Assembly: GCF_007860105.1 (NCBI RefSeq) | Contig: NZ_SJPU01000003.1 | Location: 434,001 to 498,000 of the forward strand | Origin: Allorhodopirellula heiligendammensis | GTDB lineage: Bacteria > Planctomycetota > Planctomycetia > Pirellulales > Pirellulaceae | Length of the DNA stretch: 64,000 nt | Direction: 5' to 3' | Part shown: piece after piece, positions 46,936-55,547 of the stretch | How positions within the stretch are numbered: position 1 is the stretch's first letter | How the letters are laid out: each line of letters opens with the position of its first letter | Position numbers and translations under genes: made by a program | Notes under the pieces: generated by a model | What the model saw: the letters and a program-made list of their open reading frames with translations, nothing else | Told to the model about the DNA's origin: nothing | Database searches by the model: none

Positions 46936-49125
46936 ATGAGAGTTCGCAGCGGCGGCGGTTTCCGGGCCATTGGCTATTCGTTTAAGAAGGCCCGAGAAGC
47001 GGGTGGCTATTGGAAGTTTTTCAAGGCCATGCGATCTCGCAACACGTGCAAAACCTGCGCCTTGGGAATGGGGGGGCAACAGGGCGGTATGGTCAACGAG
47101 GCGGGCTCGTTTCCAGAAGTCTGCAAGAAGAGCATGCAAGCGATGGCGTCGGACATGCAGTCTGGCATCGAACCCACGTTTTGGAAAAACAACTCGCTCG
47201 CAGAGTTGCAGAAGCTGTCTCCTCGTCAACTCGAGTATCTCGGTCGGCTGCTCCATCCGGTGCGGTACCGCGCAGGCACGACTCACTTCGAAACGATCAC
47301 GTGGGAAGAAGCCTACTCGAGCATTGTCACGAAACTAGCGTCCCTTTCGCCTGATGAAACGTTCTGGTATTTCAGTGGCCGGAGTAGCAACGAGGCTGGG
47401 TTTCTGCTGCAGCTGATCGCTCGCCTGTATGGTACCAACAACGTCAACAATTGCAGTTATTACTGTCACCAAGCTAGTGGTGTGGGACTGCAGACGAGCG
47501 TCGGTAGCGGCACGGCAACCATTGATTTGAAAGATCTCGAGCAAGCTGATCTGGTGTTCTTGATCGGTGGCAACCCCGCGAGCAATCATCCCCGATTGAT
47601 GACCAGCTTGATGCACGTACGAGGCCATGGCGGTAACGTCATCGTGATCAATCCCGTCCGCGAGACGGGGTTGGTTAAATTTCGTATCCCGTCTTCGCCA
47701 CTCTCGTTGCTGACGGGCTCCAAGATCGCGTCGCACTATACGATGCCGCATATCGGTGGCGATTTAGCGTTGCTGTGGGGGATCGCCAAGGCGCTTCGCA
47801 GTCGCGACCAGATCAAACTCGATTTTCTGAAGAAACACTGTCGCGGAGATGATGCGTTTCTCGCGCGGGTGGACTCCCTGAGCTGGGAGGAGATCGAAAG
47901 TAAATCCGGGGTCGAGCAAAGCGAAATCGAGACGATCGCCGAGATGTACGCGGCGAGCGAGCGAACCGTGTTCGCATGGACCATGGGGATCACACACCAT
48001 GCCCACGGTGTCGATAATGTGCAGGCCATCGCCAACCTTGCGATGTGCCGCGGGATGGTCGGGCGTCCCGGGGCAGGTTTGATGCCGATTCGTGGCCATT
48101 CCAACGTGCAGGGGATCGGCAGCGTCGGCGTCACCCCTCGACTTAAACAACAGATCTTCGACGCTCTGCAATCGAAGTATCAGGTCAAGTTGCCGGTAAC
48201 TCCTGGGCTCGACACACTCGGCTGCATGGAAGCAGCGGCTGAGGGGAGGGTCAAGGCAGGGTTCTGTTTAGGAGGCAATCTATTCGGTTCGAATCCCGAT
48301 GCGACTTTCGCCGCTCGAGCAATGTCAACGCTCGACCTGAACGTGATGCTCAGTACGACAATGAACACCGGCCATGTCCATGGTCTTGCTAAAGAAACGA
48401 TTATTTTGCCAGTGCTGCCGCGGGATGAGGAGCCGGAATCGACGACACAGGAATCCATGTTCAATTTTGTGCGTCTGAGTGACGGCGGCCCCCGTCGCTT
48501 GCCTGGCCCCCGCAGCGAAGTGGATGTCATTTCGACGCTCGGCAAGCGATTGTTAGGTGACGCCGCAGGTATCAATTGGGATCACATGCAGCACACCGAA
48601 ACGATTCGTCAATGGATTGGTGACGTTATTCCGGGTTACAAAGAGATTCAAGCGATCGGAACTACCAAGAAGGAATTTCACATTGGTGGACGCATCTTTC
48701 ACGAGCCGACGTTTGGTACCCACGATGGCCGAGCCGTCATGCACTGTCATCAGTTGCCTTCGCTGAAAGGCACCTGTGAAGGTCAGTTGAGGTTGATGAC
48801 TGTCCGCAGTGAAGGACAGTTCAATACCGTTGTTTACGAAGAGGAGGATCTGTACCGTAATCAGGATCGCCGTGATATCATTCTGATGCATCCCGACGAT
48901 CTCAAGCGTCTGGGGCTTCAACACAATGAACGGGTTCGTGTTGAGAACGAGACGGGGCAAATGGATTCAATTTTGGCGCGGGGCTACGAGGACATTCGTC
49001 CTGGCAATGCATTGATGTATTATCCCGAAAGCAATGTTTTGGTATCGCGTTACGCCGACCCTCATAGCAAGACGCCTGCATTTAAAGGCGTGGTGGTGAG
49101 CGTCAAGTCGATGCAGCCGGCGTGA
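46936..49125 (+). CDS. FdhF/YdeP-type molybdopterin oxidoreductase
   Basis: 729 residues of the formate-dehydrogenase-alpha-like branch (YdeP type). The N-terminus has a Cys pair and third Cys (RNTCKTCALGMGG, then a Cys near residue 63), less regular than the 4Fe-4S site of true FdhF. Molybdopterin-binding blocks: FWYFSGRSSNEAGFLLQL, CSYYCHQASGVGL, DLVFLIGGNPASNHPRLM, GHSNVQGIGSVGV, FCLGGNLFGSNPDA and the C-terminal RLMTVRSEGQFNTVVY and NERVRVENETG. It carries no selenocysteine that I can see. No electron-transfer subunit or fdhD lies next to it. It overlaps bioA by one base. The substrate is not known; YdeP is linked to acid resistance in E. coli. Confidence 0.9.
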   Translation: MRVRSGGGFRAIGYSFKKAREAGGYWKFFKAMRSRNTCKTCALGMGGQQGGMVNEAGSFPEVCKKSMQAMASDMQSGIEPTFWKNNSLAELQKLSPRQLEYLGRLLHPVRYRAGTTHFETITWEEAYSSIVTKLASLSPDETFWYFSGRSSNEAGFLLQLIARLYGTNNVNNCSYYCHQASGVGLQTSVGSGTATIDLKDLEQADLVFLIGGNPASNHPRLMTSLMHVRGHGGNVIVINPVRETGLVKFRIPSSPLSLLTGSKIASHYTMPHIGGDLALLWGIAKALRSRDQIKLDFLKKHCRGDDAFLARVDSLSWEEIESKSGVEQSEIETIAEMYAASERTVFAWTMGITHHAHGVDNVQAIANLAMCRGMVGRPGAGLMPIRGHSNVQGIGSVGVTPRLKQQIFDALQSKYQVKLPVTPGLDTLGCMEAAAEGRVKAGFCLGGNLFGSNPDATFAARAMSTLDLNVMLSTTMNTGHVHGLAKETIILPVLPRDEEPESTTQESMFNFVRLSDGGPRRLPGPRSEVDVISTLGKRLLGDAAGINWDHMQHTETIRQWIGDVIPGYKEIQAIGTTKKEFHIGGRIFHEPTFGTHDGRAVMHCHQLPSLKGTCEGQLRLMTVRSEGQFNTVVYEEEDLYRNQDRRDIILMHPDDLKRLGLQHNERVRVENETGQMDSILARGYEDIRPGNALMYYPESNVLVSRYADPHSKTPAFKGVVVSVKSMQPA

Positions 49126-50390
49126 TGTCGAATCAGCAACAACGATCGATTTGGCGTCCATACTGCCAGATGAAAACCGCCCCGCCGCCGCTGGAAATTG
49201 TGTCGGCCCACGACTTTGAACTCACCACCGCAGACGGACGCTCGCTGATCGATGGCATGGCATCATGGTGGTCGGTATGTCATGGATATAATCACCCGCA
49301 TGTCGTGGAGTCGGTTTCTCAGCAGCTCGCGAAAATGCCGCATGTGATGTTCGGAGGGATCACGCACGAACCAGCAGAGCGATTAGCCGCTCGGCTTGCC
49401 GCCCTATTGCCCGCCGACTTGAATCACGTCTTTTTTGCCGATAGCGGTTCGGTAGCGGTCGAAGTTGCGATGAAAATGGCTGTCGGCTATTGGCGACGAC
49501 GTGGTCAAGCGAATCGACAGCGATTCCTTTCATTTACGCATGCTTACCACGGTGATACGACTGGTGCGATGTCACTGTGCGACCCTCAACGCAGCATGCA
49601 CGCGGATTATGGAAAGGCAATTCTTTCGCAATTTCATTGCCCGTTGCCGGTAGACGAAATCACTGAGGACGCATGTCACCAATTGCTTTCAGTGCATCAA
49701 GGAGAAGTTGCCGGCATCTTCATTGAGCCACTCGTTCAAGGCGCCGGAGGGATGCGATTTCATAGTGCCTCCACCGTCAGCCGGATTCGCAGACTTTGCG
49801 ATGAACATGAGGTGCTGATGATTGCTGATGAGATTGCCACGGGATTTGGACGGACCGGGACTATGTTCGCGATCGACGCATGCGATGTTGTGCCCGATAT
49901 CATCTGCTTGGGCAAAGCGCTCACGGCAGGCACGATGACGATGGCTGTGAGTGTGGCGTGTGGCAGGGTATTCGACGCATTCTGGTCTGATCGAACTGGC
50001 GATGCACTCATGCACGGCCCCACATTCATGGCCAATCCATTGGCTTGTGCCGCTGCCAACGCCTCGCTTGATCTATTTGAGAGTGAGCCACGTGTGGAGC
50101 AGGCCCATTCGATGGAGCTAAAATTGAGAATGGGCTTGTCCCCAGCGAGAAGCTTGCCGGGTGTGGTCGACGTTCGCTGCCGTGGTGCGATCGGCGTGAT
50201 CCAGGTCGAGTCGCTCCATGACGTCGAGGAGCTCCGTCAGAATTTGGTGGATGCGGGGGTATGGCTGCGTCCTTTCGGCGATTGTGTCTATGTCACACCA
50301 CCGCTGAATCTTCCCGACCCTCTGGTCGAACAGCTCTGCAATACGATTGTGGATGTGATGGGTAAACGTCAGCCAATTCGCCTGTCATAG
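49125..50390 (+). CDS. bioA: Adenosylmethionine-8-amino-7-oxononanoate aminotransferase
   Basis: 421 residues of the class III aminotransferase family, third step of biotin synthesis (KAPA to DAPA with SAM as amino donor). Start ATG 49125 is preferred to the GTG one codon earlier. IWRPYCQMK near the N-terminus, DGMASWWSVCHGYNHP, FADSGSVAVEVAMKMAVGYW, HAYHGDTTGAMSLCDP, the PLP Asp in LMIADEIATGFGRTG, and the PLP Lys in CLGKALTAGTM all fit BioA; TFMANPLACAAANASL is also typical. The ATG shares its A with the TGA of the upstream oxidoreductase gene. No other biotin genes are in the window. Family and role are firm. Confidence 0.94.
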   Translation: MSNQQQRSIWRPYCQMKTAPPPLEIVSAHDFELTTADGRSLIDGMASWWSVCHGYNHPHVVESVSQQLAKMPHVMFGGITHEPAERLAARLAALLPADLNHVFFADSGSVAVEVAMKMAVGYWRRRGQANRQRFLSFTHAYHGDTTGAMSLCDPQRSMHADYGKAILSQFHCPLPVDEITEDACHQLLSVHQGEVAGIFIEPLVQGAGGMRFHSASTVSRIRRLCDEHEVLMIADEIATGFGRTGTMFAIDACDVVPDIICLGKALTAGTMTMAVSVACGRVFDAFWSDRTGDALMHGPTFMANPLACAAANASLDLFESEPRVEQAHSMELKLRMGLSPARSLPGVVDVRCRGAIGVIQVESLHDVEELRQNLVDAGVWLRPFGDCVYVTPPLNLPDPLVEQLCNTIVDVMGKRQPIRLS

Positions 50391-50591
50391 CTGCGCAGGT
50401 CCGAGCGTGGGACGCGTCGTGGAGATGCTCGCTCGTATGGCGATGGGGTGTGCGAGCAAATGCAACGCCGCGTCGCCGTTGTAGGTCTTTGCAGCGTTTT
50501 CCATCGGACGGTGACGATTGATCGCAATCTGAATAGTGCCGCATGAGGTGGTGTGGTTGTCCGTGTTCCGACCGCCACTGCCACGAGGATG

Positions 50592-52751
50592 TTAGGCCTT
50601 GCGGATGAAGTGGGAAGCATAGCTTCGCACTTCGCTGCCATTGAGCACGTGGACCATTCGTAATTGCTGAACCTCTTGGTCGCTAAATGAAGTCAACGGT
50701 ACGTGCACGAGTTGTTTTTTAAAACGTCGCGCCAGGCGTCGCCATCCTGCCCCGGGCGGGAGGCCGCTCATCAGGGCGATCTGGCGGCATCGCGAGTGCA
50801 TGCAAGCCGCCGCGATCAATCGCTCTTCGAGCGTCTCGGTGAAATCCAGTCTGCGATCGATCCAAATGTCGCGAATCGGCGTTGGCGGATACAGGAACAT
50901 CGCGCCGCCATAGGTGCCCAAACCGATGCCTGGGCCGACCATCTCTTTCGTGAAATCGCTAGCAAAGAACGCGAGCGTCGATTCCCATTGATGCTCGGCA
51001 AACCATGTCGTGCGCCAGGGGTAGTCGCGAGGGTCTGCGGGGGAGTCAAACAGCATCAGGCAGGCATCGAGCTTTCCCCGACTGGGTGGGATCACACGCA
51101 CATAGATTTGTTTCTCGTACCAATGGCGGAGAGTGTCCCGAATGTCGATGCCGTCCTTGACGCTTGTGGTGAATTTCTCTGTGCGGGCCAGGTCTTGGCC
51201 CATGATCGCCTGAGCCCGTTCGCAGACTCGATTGCGGAGCATTTCGATTCGCTCATCTTCAGGTGGAAAGCTACACTGCGAATAGGGATTCCAGTTGTAT
51301 TCCCAGCGGTGCTTCTCATCTTGGGACGGGCGGCGGTGCAGTGAGAGTGTTTGCCACGTCAGTGGAGGTCCAGGCAAACGATTGACGAGGGAGACGATTT
51401 CGCCATCGGGCAATCGCCCTTGATCAATTCCTAACTTCACAGTGGGTGAAGCGACGCCCTCCCAGGGATACGCTGAATCGGAATCGCCTTGAGCAGCGTC
51501 GAAGGCGGCCTCGGGTTCGAACGCGACTCCCTGATCGGGTAGTTTGGTATCAGTGAGTTGTTCATGAAAAGGAATGTTGGAAGAATCTGGTGCACCTTCT
51601 TCGAGATCCTTTGAGTCGGTATCAGGCTGCTCGGTTCGATCACGATCGATTCGATACTGGTTGGCAATCTCAGCAACATGGAGTGCATACTGATCCCCGA
51701 GGATCTGTTGGCACGCGGTGACGATCGTGACCATGTCCGGCGTCATCCGGCGATGCACCAGCGAAAGATTACGGATGTACTGAAGGCATTTTGACAACAG
51801 CAGCGGTGTGACTCGTCGCGCTCGATTGCCAAATTCGGCGAGGTAGCTCTGCTTGGCAGCGATCAAGAGTTCCTTGACACCATCAATCTGGAGATCCTCG
51901 TCTTCCTCGAGTTGCGCCCGGGCACGTTCGTACAGTCCTGTAATGAAGGGCAATTCGCCGAACAGAAACAGCAACGTTTTGGGGTCGACGGCGAAGGTCT
52001 CTGGGGGCTGAACATAGTCGTGTTCGAACGACTCCAGTGACCGTCCCCGGCCCTCTTTGAGCAATCGATGGGCCTCGCGAATCCAAGGCCAATCCAGCAC
52101 ACTGGTGACGAGTAAGATTTGTTGGTTGGTGCGGGCGAGATCAACCAGACGGGCCGCCATGTATGCCATTCTCTCACGCGTCTGATCATCGCTGGGTCGC
52201 GGGATGCTCGGCAAAACGGCGGCGGCAAATTTCTCACAACGAACATGGCGAACCGCATAGGGATCGGGCATGACGGTGGAATAAGGCTGGAAGCGATTTG
52301 TTTCTAAATCAATAAACTCACGCCGAATATGTTCTCCCATGGCAGCCCGGATCGCCATGATGACACCCTGGCAGGGATCGATGGGGACATAGCTTGTCGG
52401 GATTTCATCTGGTGACTCGTCGTCAAAATCAGCATCGAAGTCATCGCCAAAATCACTGGATTGGTCTGTGCCGAAACTATCACCAAACTCGTGCTCGGCG
52501 CTGTAGGTCGACTCGTAATTCGGCGTTGGTCGCTGGATCACGATCGATGGCTTGGGAAGTTCCAAGACCGCTTGTTCGACGCACTGCCGGAACGATTCTG
52601 GCAGCGATACGGCAACACAGTCGAAGCGGTGTTCAAGCAGAAACCGACGCGTCAACCACGCGAACTGACCACTGCCATGAATGATCGGCAGGATCGTCGT
52701 GCGATCATCGAGCCGCAGCAGTGGCGGCACGTCGGTGCTACCAAGACTCAT
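50592..52751 (-). CDS. Large protein of unknown function, coupled to an M16 peptidase gene
   Basis: 719 residues without signal peptide. The N-terminus has an alpha/beta look (LRLDDRTTILPIIHGSGQFA, then CVAVSLPESFRQCVEQAVLE). A strongly acidic stretch lies at about 88-115 (many Asp/Glu, Phe/Ser). The middle is helical (RERMAYMAARLVDLARTNQQILLVTSVLDW, LLIAAKQSYLAEFG, KCLQYIRNLSLVHRR). The C-terminal part has several Trp and Pro-rich segments. The early HGSGQFAWLTRRFL segment slightly recalls TraB/ChaN/erythromycin-esterase-like folds, but I cannot assign a family. It starts with an ATGA overlap with the stop of the M16 gene, so it is made in step with the peptidase pair. Confidence 0.8.
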   Translation of the reverse strand: MSLGSTDVPPLLRLDDRTTILPIIHGSGQFAWLTRRFLLEHRFDCVAVSLPESFRQCVEQAVLELPKPSIVIQRPTPNYESTYSAEHEFGDSFGTDQSSDFGDDFDADFDDESPDEIPTSYVPIDPCQGVIMAIRAAMGEHIRREFIDLETNRFQPYSTVMPDPYAVRHVRCEKFAAAVLPSIPRPSDDQTRERMAYMAARLVDLARTNQQILLVTSVLDWPWIREAHRLLKEGRGRSLESFEHDYVQPPETFAVDPKTLLFLFGELPFITGLYERARAQLEEDEDLQIDGVKELLIAAKQSYLAEFGNRARRVTPLLLSKCLQYIRNLSLVHRRMTPDMVTIVTACQQILGDQYALHVAEIANQYRIDRDRTEQPDTDSKDLEEGAPDSSNIPFHEQLTDTKLPDQGVAFEPEAAFDAAQGDSDSAYPWEGVASPTVKLGIDQGRLPDGEIVSLVNRLPGPPLTWQTLSLHRRPSQDEKHRWEYNWNPYSQCSFPPEDERIEMLRNRVCERAQAIMGQDLARTEKFTTSVKDGIDIRDTLRHWYEKQIYVRVIPPSRGKLDACLMLFDSPADPRDYPWRTTWFAEHQWESTLAFFASDFTKEMVGPGIGLGTYGGAMFLYPPTPIRDIWIDRRLDFTETLEERLIAAACMHSRCRQIALMSGLPPGAGWRRLARRFKKQLVHVPLTSFSDQEVQQLRMVHVLNGSEVRSYASHFIRKA

Positions 52752-54022
52752 GGGGTTAAACTCGGTTCGCTGATCGGCTGGATGATTTCGGCGGACGCAA
52801 TCACCTCGGTCGCTTCACTGCAGAGGTAAGTGCGCGCCGCAGCCTCAATCGCATTGATATCGACGCGTCGGTACGCATCGAGCCGATCGTCGGTCGAGAG
52901 ATATTCACGGCAGCACAGCCAATGACTGCCCAAGCCAAAGAGACGCTGGGCCGGACGTTCCGACGACATGATCACGCCCGCGACGGTGCGATTGATAACC
53001 TGGTCCAGTTCGGCTTGCTCGATCCCTTCACGCACTACGAAGTCAATCGCGTCATTCATCAAGCGAATGTTTGAGTCCATTTGGTCGGGTGTGCAAACAA
53101 GATAGGAGAACAACGCGCCCGTATCGGCGTACTCCTGCGGCCACATCGTGGCGACTTCGGCGCGTCCGGTGTCAATCAAATCCCAGAATAACCGGCTGCC
53201 ACCATCGTCACCGATGATTGACGCGAGCAATCTCATCGCGAACCGATCCGGTGACGCCATCGCGGGACCGCCCGATAAGGTGACGCGGTAGGCTTGGGTC
53301 GCATCAGGAATGTTCAGTCGTGGATTTAATTCCACGCCTGCTGGAACGGTATCGGGATTGTCGCTTGCCATCGGCGAGGGGCTCGGAAGGTCGTTCCACT
53401 GCGCGGTTGCCTGGCTGGCTTGATCAACCAAGTCATCAAAGTCCACGTTGCCGGAGGCGGCGAGCACCATATTGGCGGGGCGGTACCGGGTGCGGAAATA
53501 ATCACGCATGGTATCGACGTGCATGGACTCAATCGATGCGGTTGTCCCTAGCACACGGCGTCCGAGGCCACGTGGTCCATAGCAACATTCCATCACGCGT
53601 TCAAACGCACCAAATGGTGGTTGATCTTCGTACTTGGCAATCTCCTCCAGGATAACGTGCCGCTCCATCTCGAAATCCTCAGCGTCTAGGCGAGGACGCA
53701 TCATGTCCGAGAGCAGGTCAACCATTCGCCGTTGGTACTTGGGTAGAACCGCTGCATAGTACACCGTTTGCTCTTCGCTGGTGTAGGCATTGCTCTGGCC
53801 ACCAAGTTCGTCGAGCTCGCGATTAACATCGGCGGCGCTGCGACTCGCCGTGCCCTTGAACATCATGTGTTCGAGGAAGTGACTCAGTCCGGACTGGGCG
53901 TCGGTTTCATCGCGAGCACCGGCGAGAACAAAATATCCGATTGCAGCGGAATAACCTCGGTTGTCAATGTCGGCAACTACTTGCAATCCGTTGGGCAGAG
54001 TAGCCGTGCGAAACTCACTCAT
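52748..54022 (-). CDS. M16-family zinc metallopeptidase (active-type subunit)
   Basis: 424 residues from ATG 54022, where the conserved LPNGLQVVAD block begins two residues later than usual; an upstream ATG at 54199 lies inside the partner gene and encodes unrelated basic residues. The inverted zincin motif HxxEH is present as HFLEH (H48, E51, H52), with the third zinc ligand as Glu in VILEEIAKYE (about 126-127). The second half is the non-catalytic M16 repeat, and lacks the R/Y substrate motif that the partner has. M16 peptidases of this two-chain type degrade peptides; the pair resembles the alpha/beta form. It overlaps the partner gene by eight bases and the 719-residue gene by four. Confidence 0.92.
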   Translation of the reverse strand: MSEFRTATLPNGLQVVADIDNRGYSAAIGYFVLAGARDETDAQSGLSHFLEHMMFKGTASRSAADVNRELDELGGQSNAYTSEEQTVYYAAVLPKYQRRMVDLLSDMMRPRLDAEDFEMERHVILEEIAKYEDQPPFGAFERVMECCYGPRGLGRRVLGTTASIESMHVDTMRDYFRTRYRPANMVLAASGNVDFDDLVDQASQATAQWNDLPSPSPMASDNPDTVPAGVELNPRLNIPDATQAYRVTLSGGPAMASPDRFAMRLLASIIGDDGGSRLFWDLIDTGRAEVATMWPQEYADTGALFSYLVCTPDQMDSNIRLMNDAIDFVVREGIEQAELDQVINRTVAGVIMSSERPAQRLFGLGSHWLCCREYLSTDDRLDAYRRVDINAIEAAARTYLCSEATEVIASAEIIQPISEPSLTP

Positions 54023-55547
54023 GGTTGGCTCCTGATGTGCTGGTTGCCGCTGTGTCTGCTGGATTCGCCTGCTCGTTCCACACCGCACCCCCGGCGAGCG
54101 GTTCCGAGCCGATCGTAACAATGCGGAATGACTGCGGCGAATGCTGCTGAAAATATTCTTTAATCTGATCGAGTTGAATCGATTCAATCGCGGATTCAAG
54201 TTCCTCGGTTGGCATCACGCGGCCAAGTTGGAATTGATCCGACGCCATTGAACCGGCGCGCGAACCGGCTGACTCTTGCTCCATGATCAGACTGCTCTGA
54301 ATTCGCACCTTCCAGCGTTCCAGTTCATCCTCAGCGAGGTCATCGCAAAGATGCTGAACTTCGTGGAGGGTCAAGTCGAGTGTCTGCTGGGCGCGCTGCG
54401 GAGTTGTTCCAGCGTAGCCGAATACCGCGCCGGTGGCGGGGACGACGTTCCCAGCGGCATCGGTGCTGGGAACCATCGAATGCGTGGTAGCCCACACGCT
54501 GTAACAGAGTCCATGTTGCTCACGCACGCGATCAAACAGTCGGCTACTCATCCCGTCGCTGAGGATGCCCACGCCCGCTCGCATGACAAAATAGTTCGGG
54601 TGGCCGTAGGGGATGTTGTCGTAGGAAAAACCGATGTGAGTTTGGCTACTGGGCAGTTCAATATACTCGTGGCCTTCGATTGGCTGCGGAGTGGGAAGGC
54701 CCGCCCATGTGCCCGTCTTCCAATCGGCGAACGCGGCATCAACCGCATCGGAGATTTCGGCTTCGTCGAAGTTACCAGCGATGGAAAGAATGCTGCTGCC
54801 GGCGTGAAAGTGTTCGGTATAGAAGTCGCGGACCTGTTCCATCGAGAGCGACTCTAAACTGGTTTCATTCGCGATAGCGCTGCGTCCCAGAGCAATCCCA
54901 TATTGGCGTTGGCGAAGCCGCCGCATCAATCGCTGAGTGGGCTCGTCTTCATTGGCCAGCATCTCCTGACGCAACATCAGCTTGGCATCTTCAAACTGAT
55001 CGATTGGCAAATGCGGGCGGCGGACCAGATCGGCGAGTAGTCCAATCGAAGGTGCCAAGGAATCCGCTGGCATTGCCGCCGAAAACCCCGTCATGCTCGT
55101 TGACGCGGACCCACTGGAATCGATGCCAAGATTGTCTTCGGCGGCGACAAATTGCCGGCTGTTGTAAGCACCTGCTCCCCGCTGAATCATTTCCACGGTC
55201 AGGGAAGCTAAGCCGCATCGCGAACGCGCCGCCACGCCATCCTCGCAACCCTGGATCTCAGCAGTCACGCCGCCGGGCATCCAGAAGGTATAGGCGGCGG
55301 TTCGCAACCAGGGCATCGGTTGCCAAAGGACGGTCATGCCATTGGCGAGGCGCCGCGTGCGAACAGGTGGGTTACCAGTGGTCGTGTCGAGAGCAGTCAG
55401 GGCGATGGCTCCGGGTTGGAGTGGGAGAGTGGGAGAGTGGGAGAGTGGGAGAGTGGGAGAGTGGGAGAGTGGGAGAGTGGGAGAGTGGGAGAGTGGGAGA
55501 GTGGGAGAGTGGGAGAGTGGGCTGCCCTTACAACCCGATCGACACAA
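54015..55547 (-). CDS. M16-family peptidase-like protein lacking the zinc site (partner subunit), N-terminal repeat
   Basis: 510 residues if started from the TTG at 55547, which overlaps the end of miaB. The first 41 residues are CRSGCKG then repeated L-S-H-S-P-T-L-P encoded by an 8-base tandem repeat. The M16 fold begins near VRTRRLANGMTVLW. Where active enzymes have HxxEH, this one has a CGLASLTVEMIQRGAG region, so the zinc site is missing. The second domain keeps the Arg/Tyr substrate motif (SRLFDRVREQHGLCYSVW). It should pair with the downstream active subunit, forming the usual two-chain M16 enzyme. No ATG exists between the repeat and the first M16 motif, so translation may start upstream of the repeat. 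Confidence 0.85.
   Translation of the reverse strand: MCRSGCKGSPLSHSPTLPLSHSPTLPLSHSPTLPLSHSPTLPLQPGAIALTALDTTTGNPPVRTRRLANGMTVLWQPMPWLRTAAYTFWMPGGVTAEIQGCEDGVAARSRCGLASLTVEMIQRGAGAYNSRQFVAAEDNLGIDSSGSASTSMTGFSAAMPADSLAPSIGLLADLVRRPHLPIDQFEDAKLMLRQEMLANEDEPTQRLMRRLRQRQYGIALGRSAIANETSLESLSMEQVRDFYTEHFHAGSSILSIAGNFDEAEISDAVDAAFADWKTGTWAGLPTPQPIEGHEYIELPSSQTHIGFSYDNIPYGHPNYFVMRAGVGILSDGMSSRLFDRVREQHGLCYSVWATTHSMVPSTDAAGNVVPATGAVFGYAGTTPQRAQQTLDLTLHEVQHLCDDLAEDELERWKVRIQSSLIMEQESAGSRAGSMASDQFQLGRVMPTEELESAIESIQLDQIKEYFQQHSPQSFRIVTIGSEPLAGGAVWNEQANPADTAATSTSGANHE
55423..55518. repeat. Octanucleotide tandem repeat, 12 copies of GGGAGAGT
   Basis: Twelve exact copies of an 8-base unit fill 96 bases. 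On the minus strand the unit is ACTCTCCC, which has no stop codon in any frame. 96 bases are 32 codons, so the present copy number keeps the TTG at 55547 in frame with the M16 domain. A change of one copy would shift the frame. Exactness over 12 copies suggests slippage. Confidence 0.95.
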
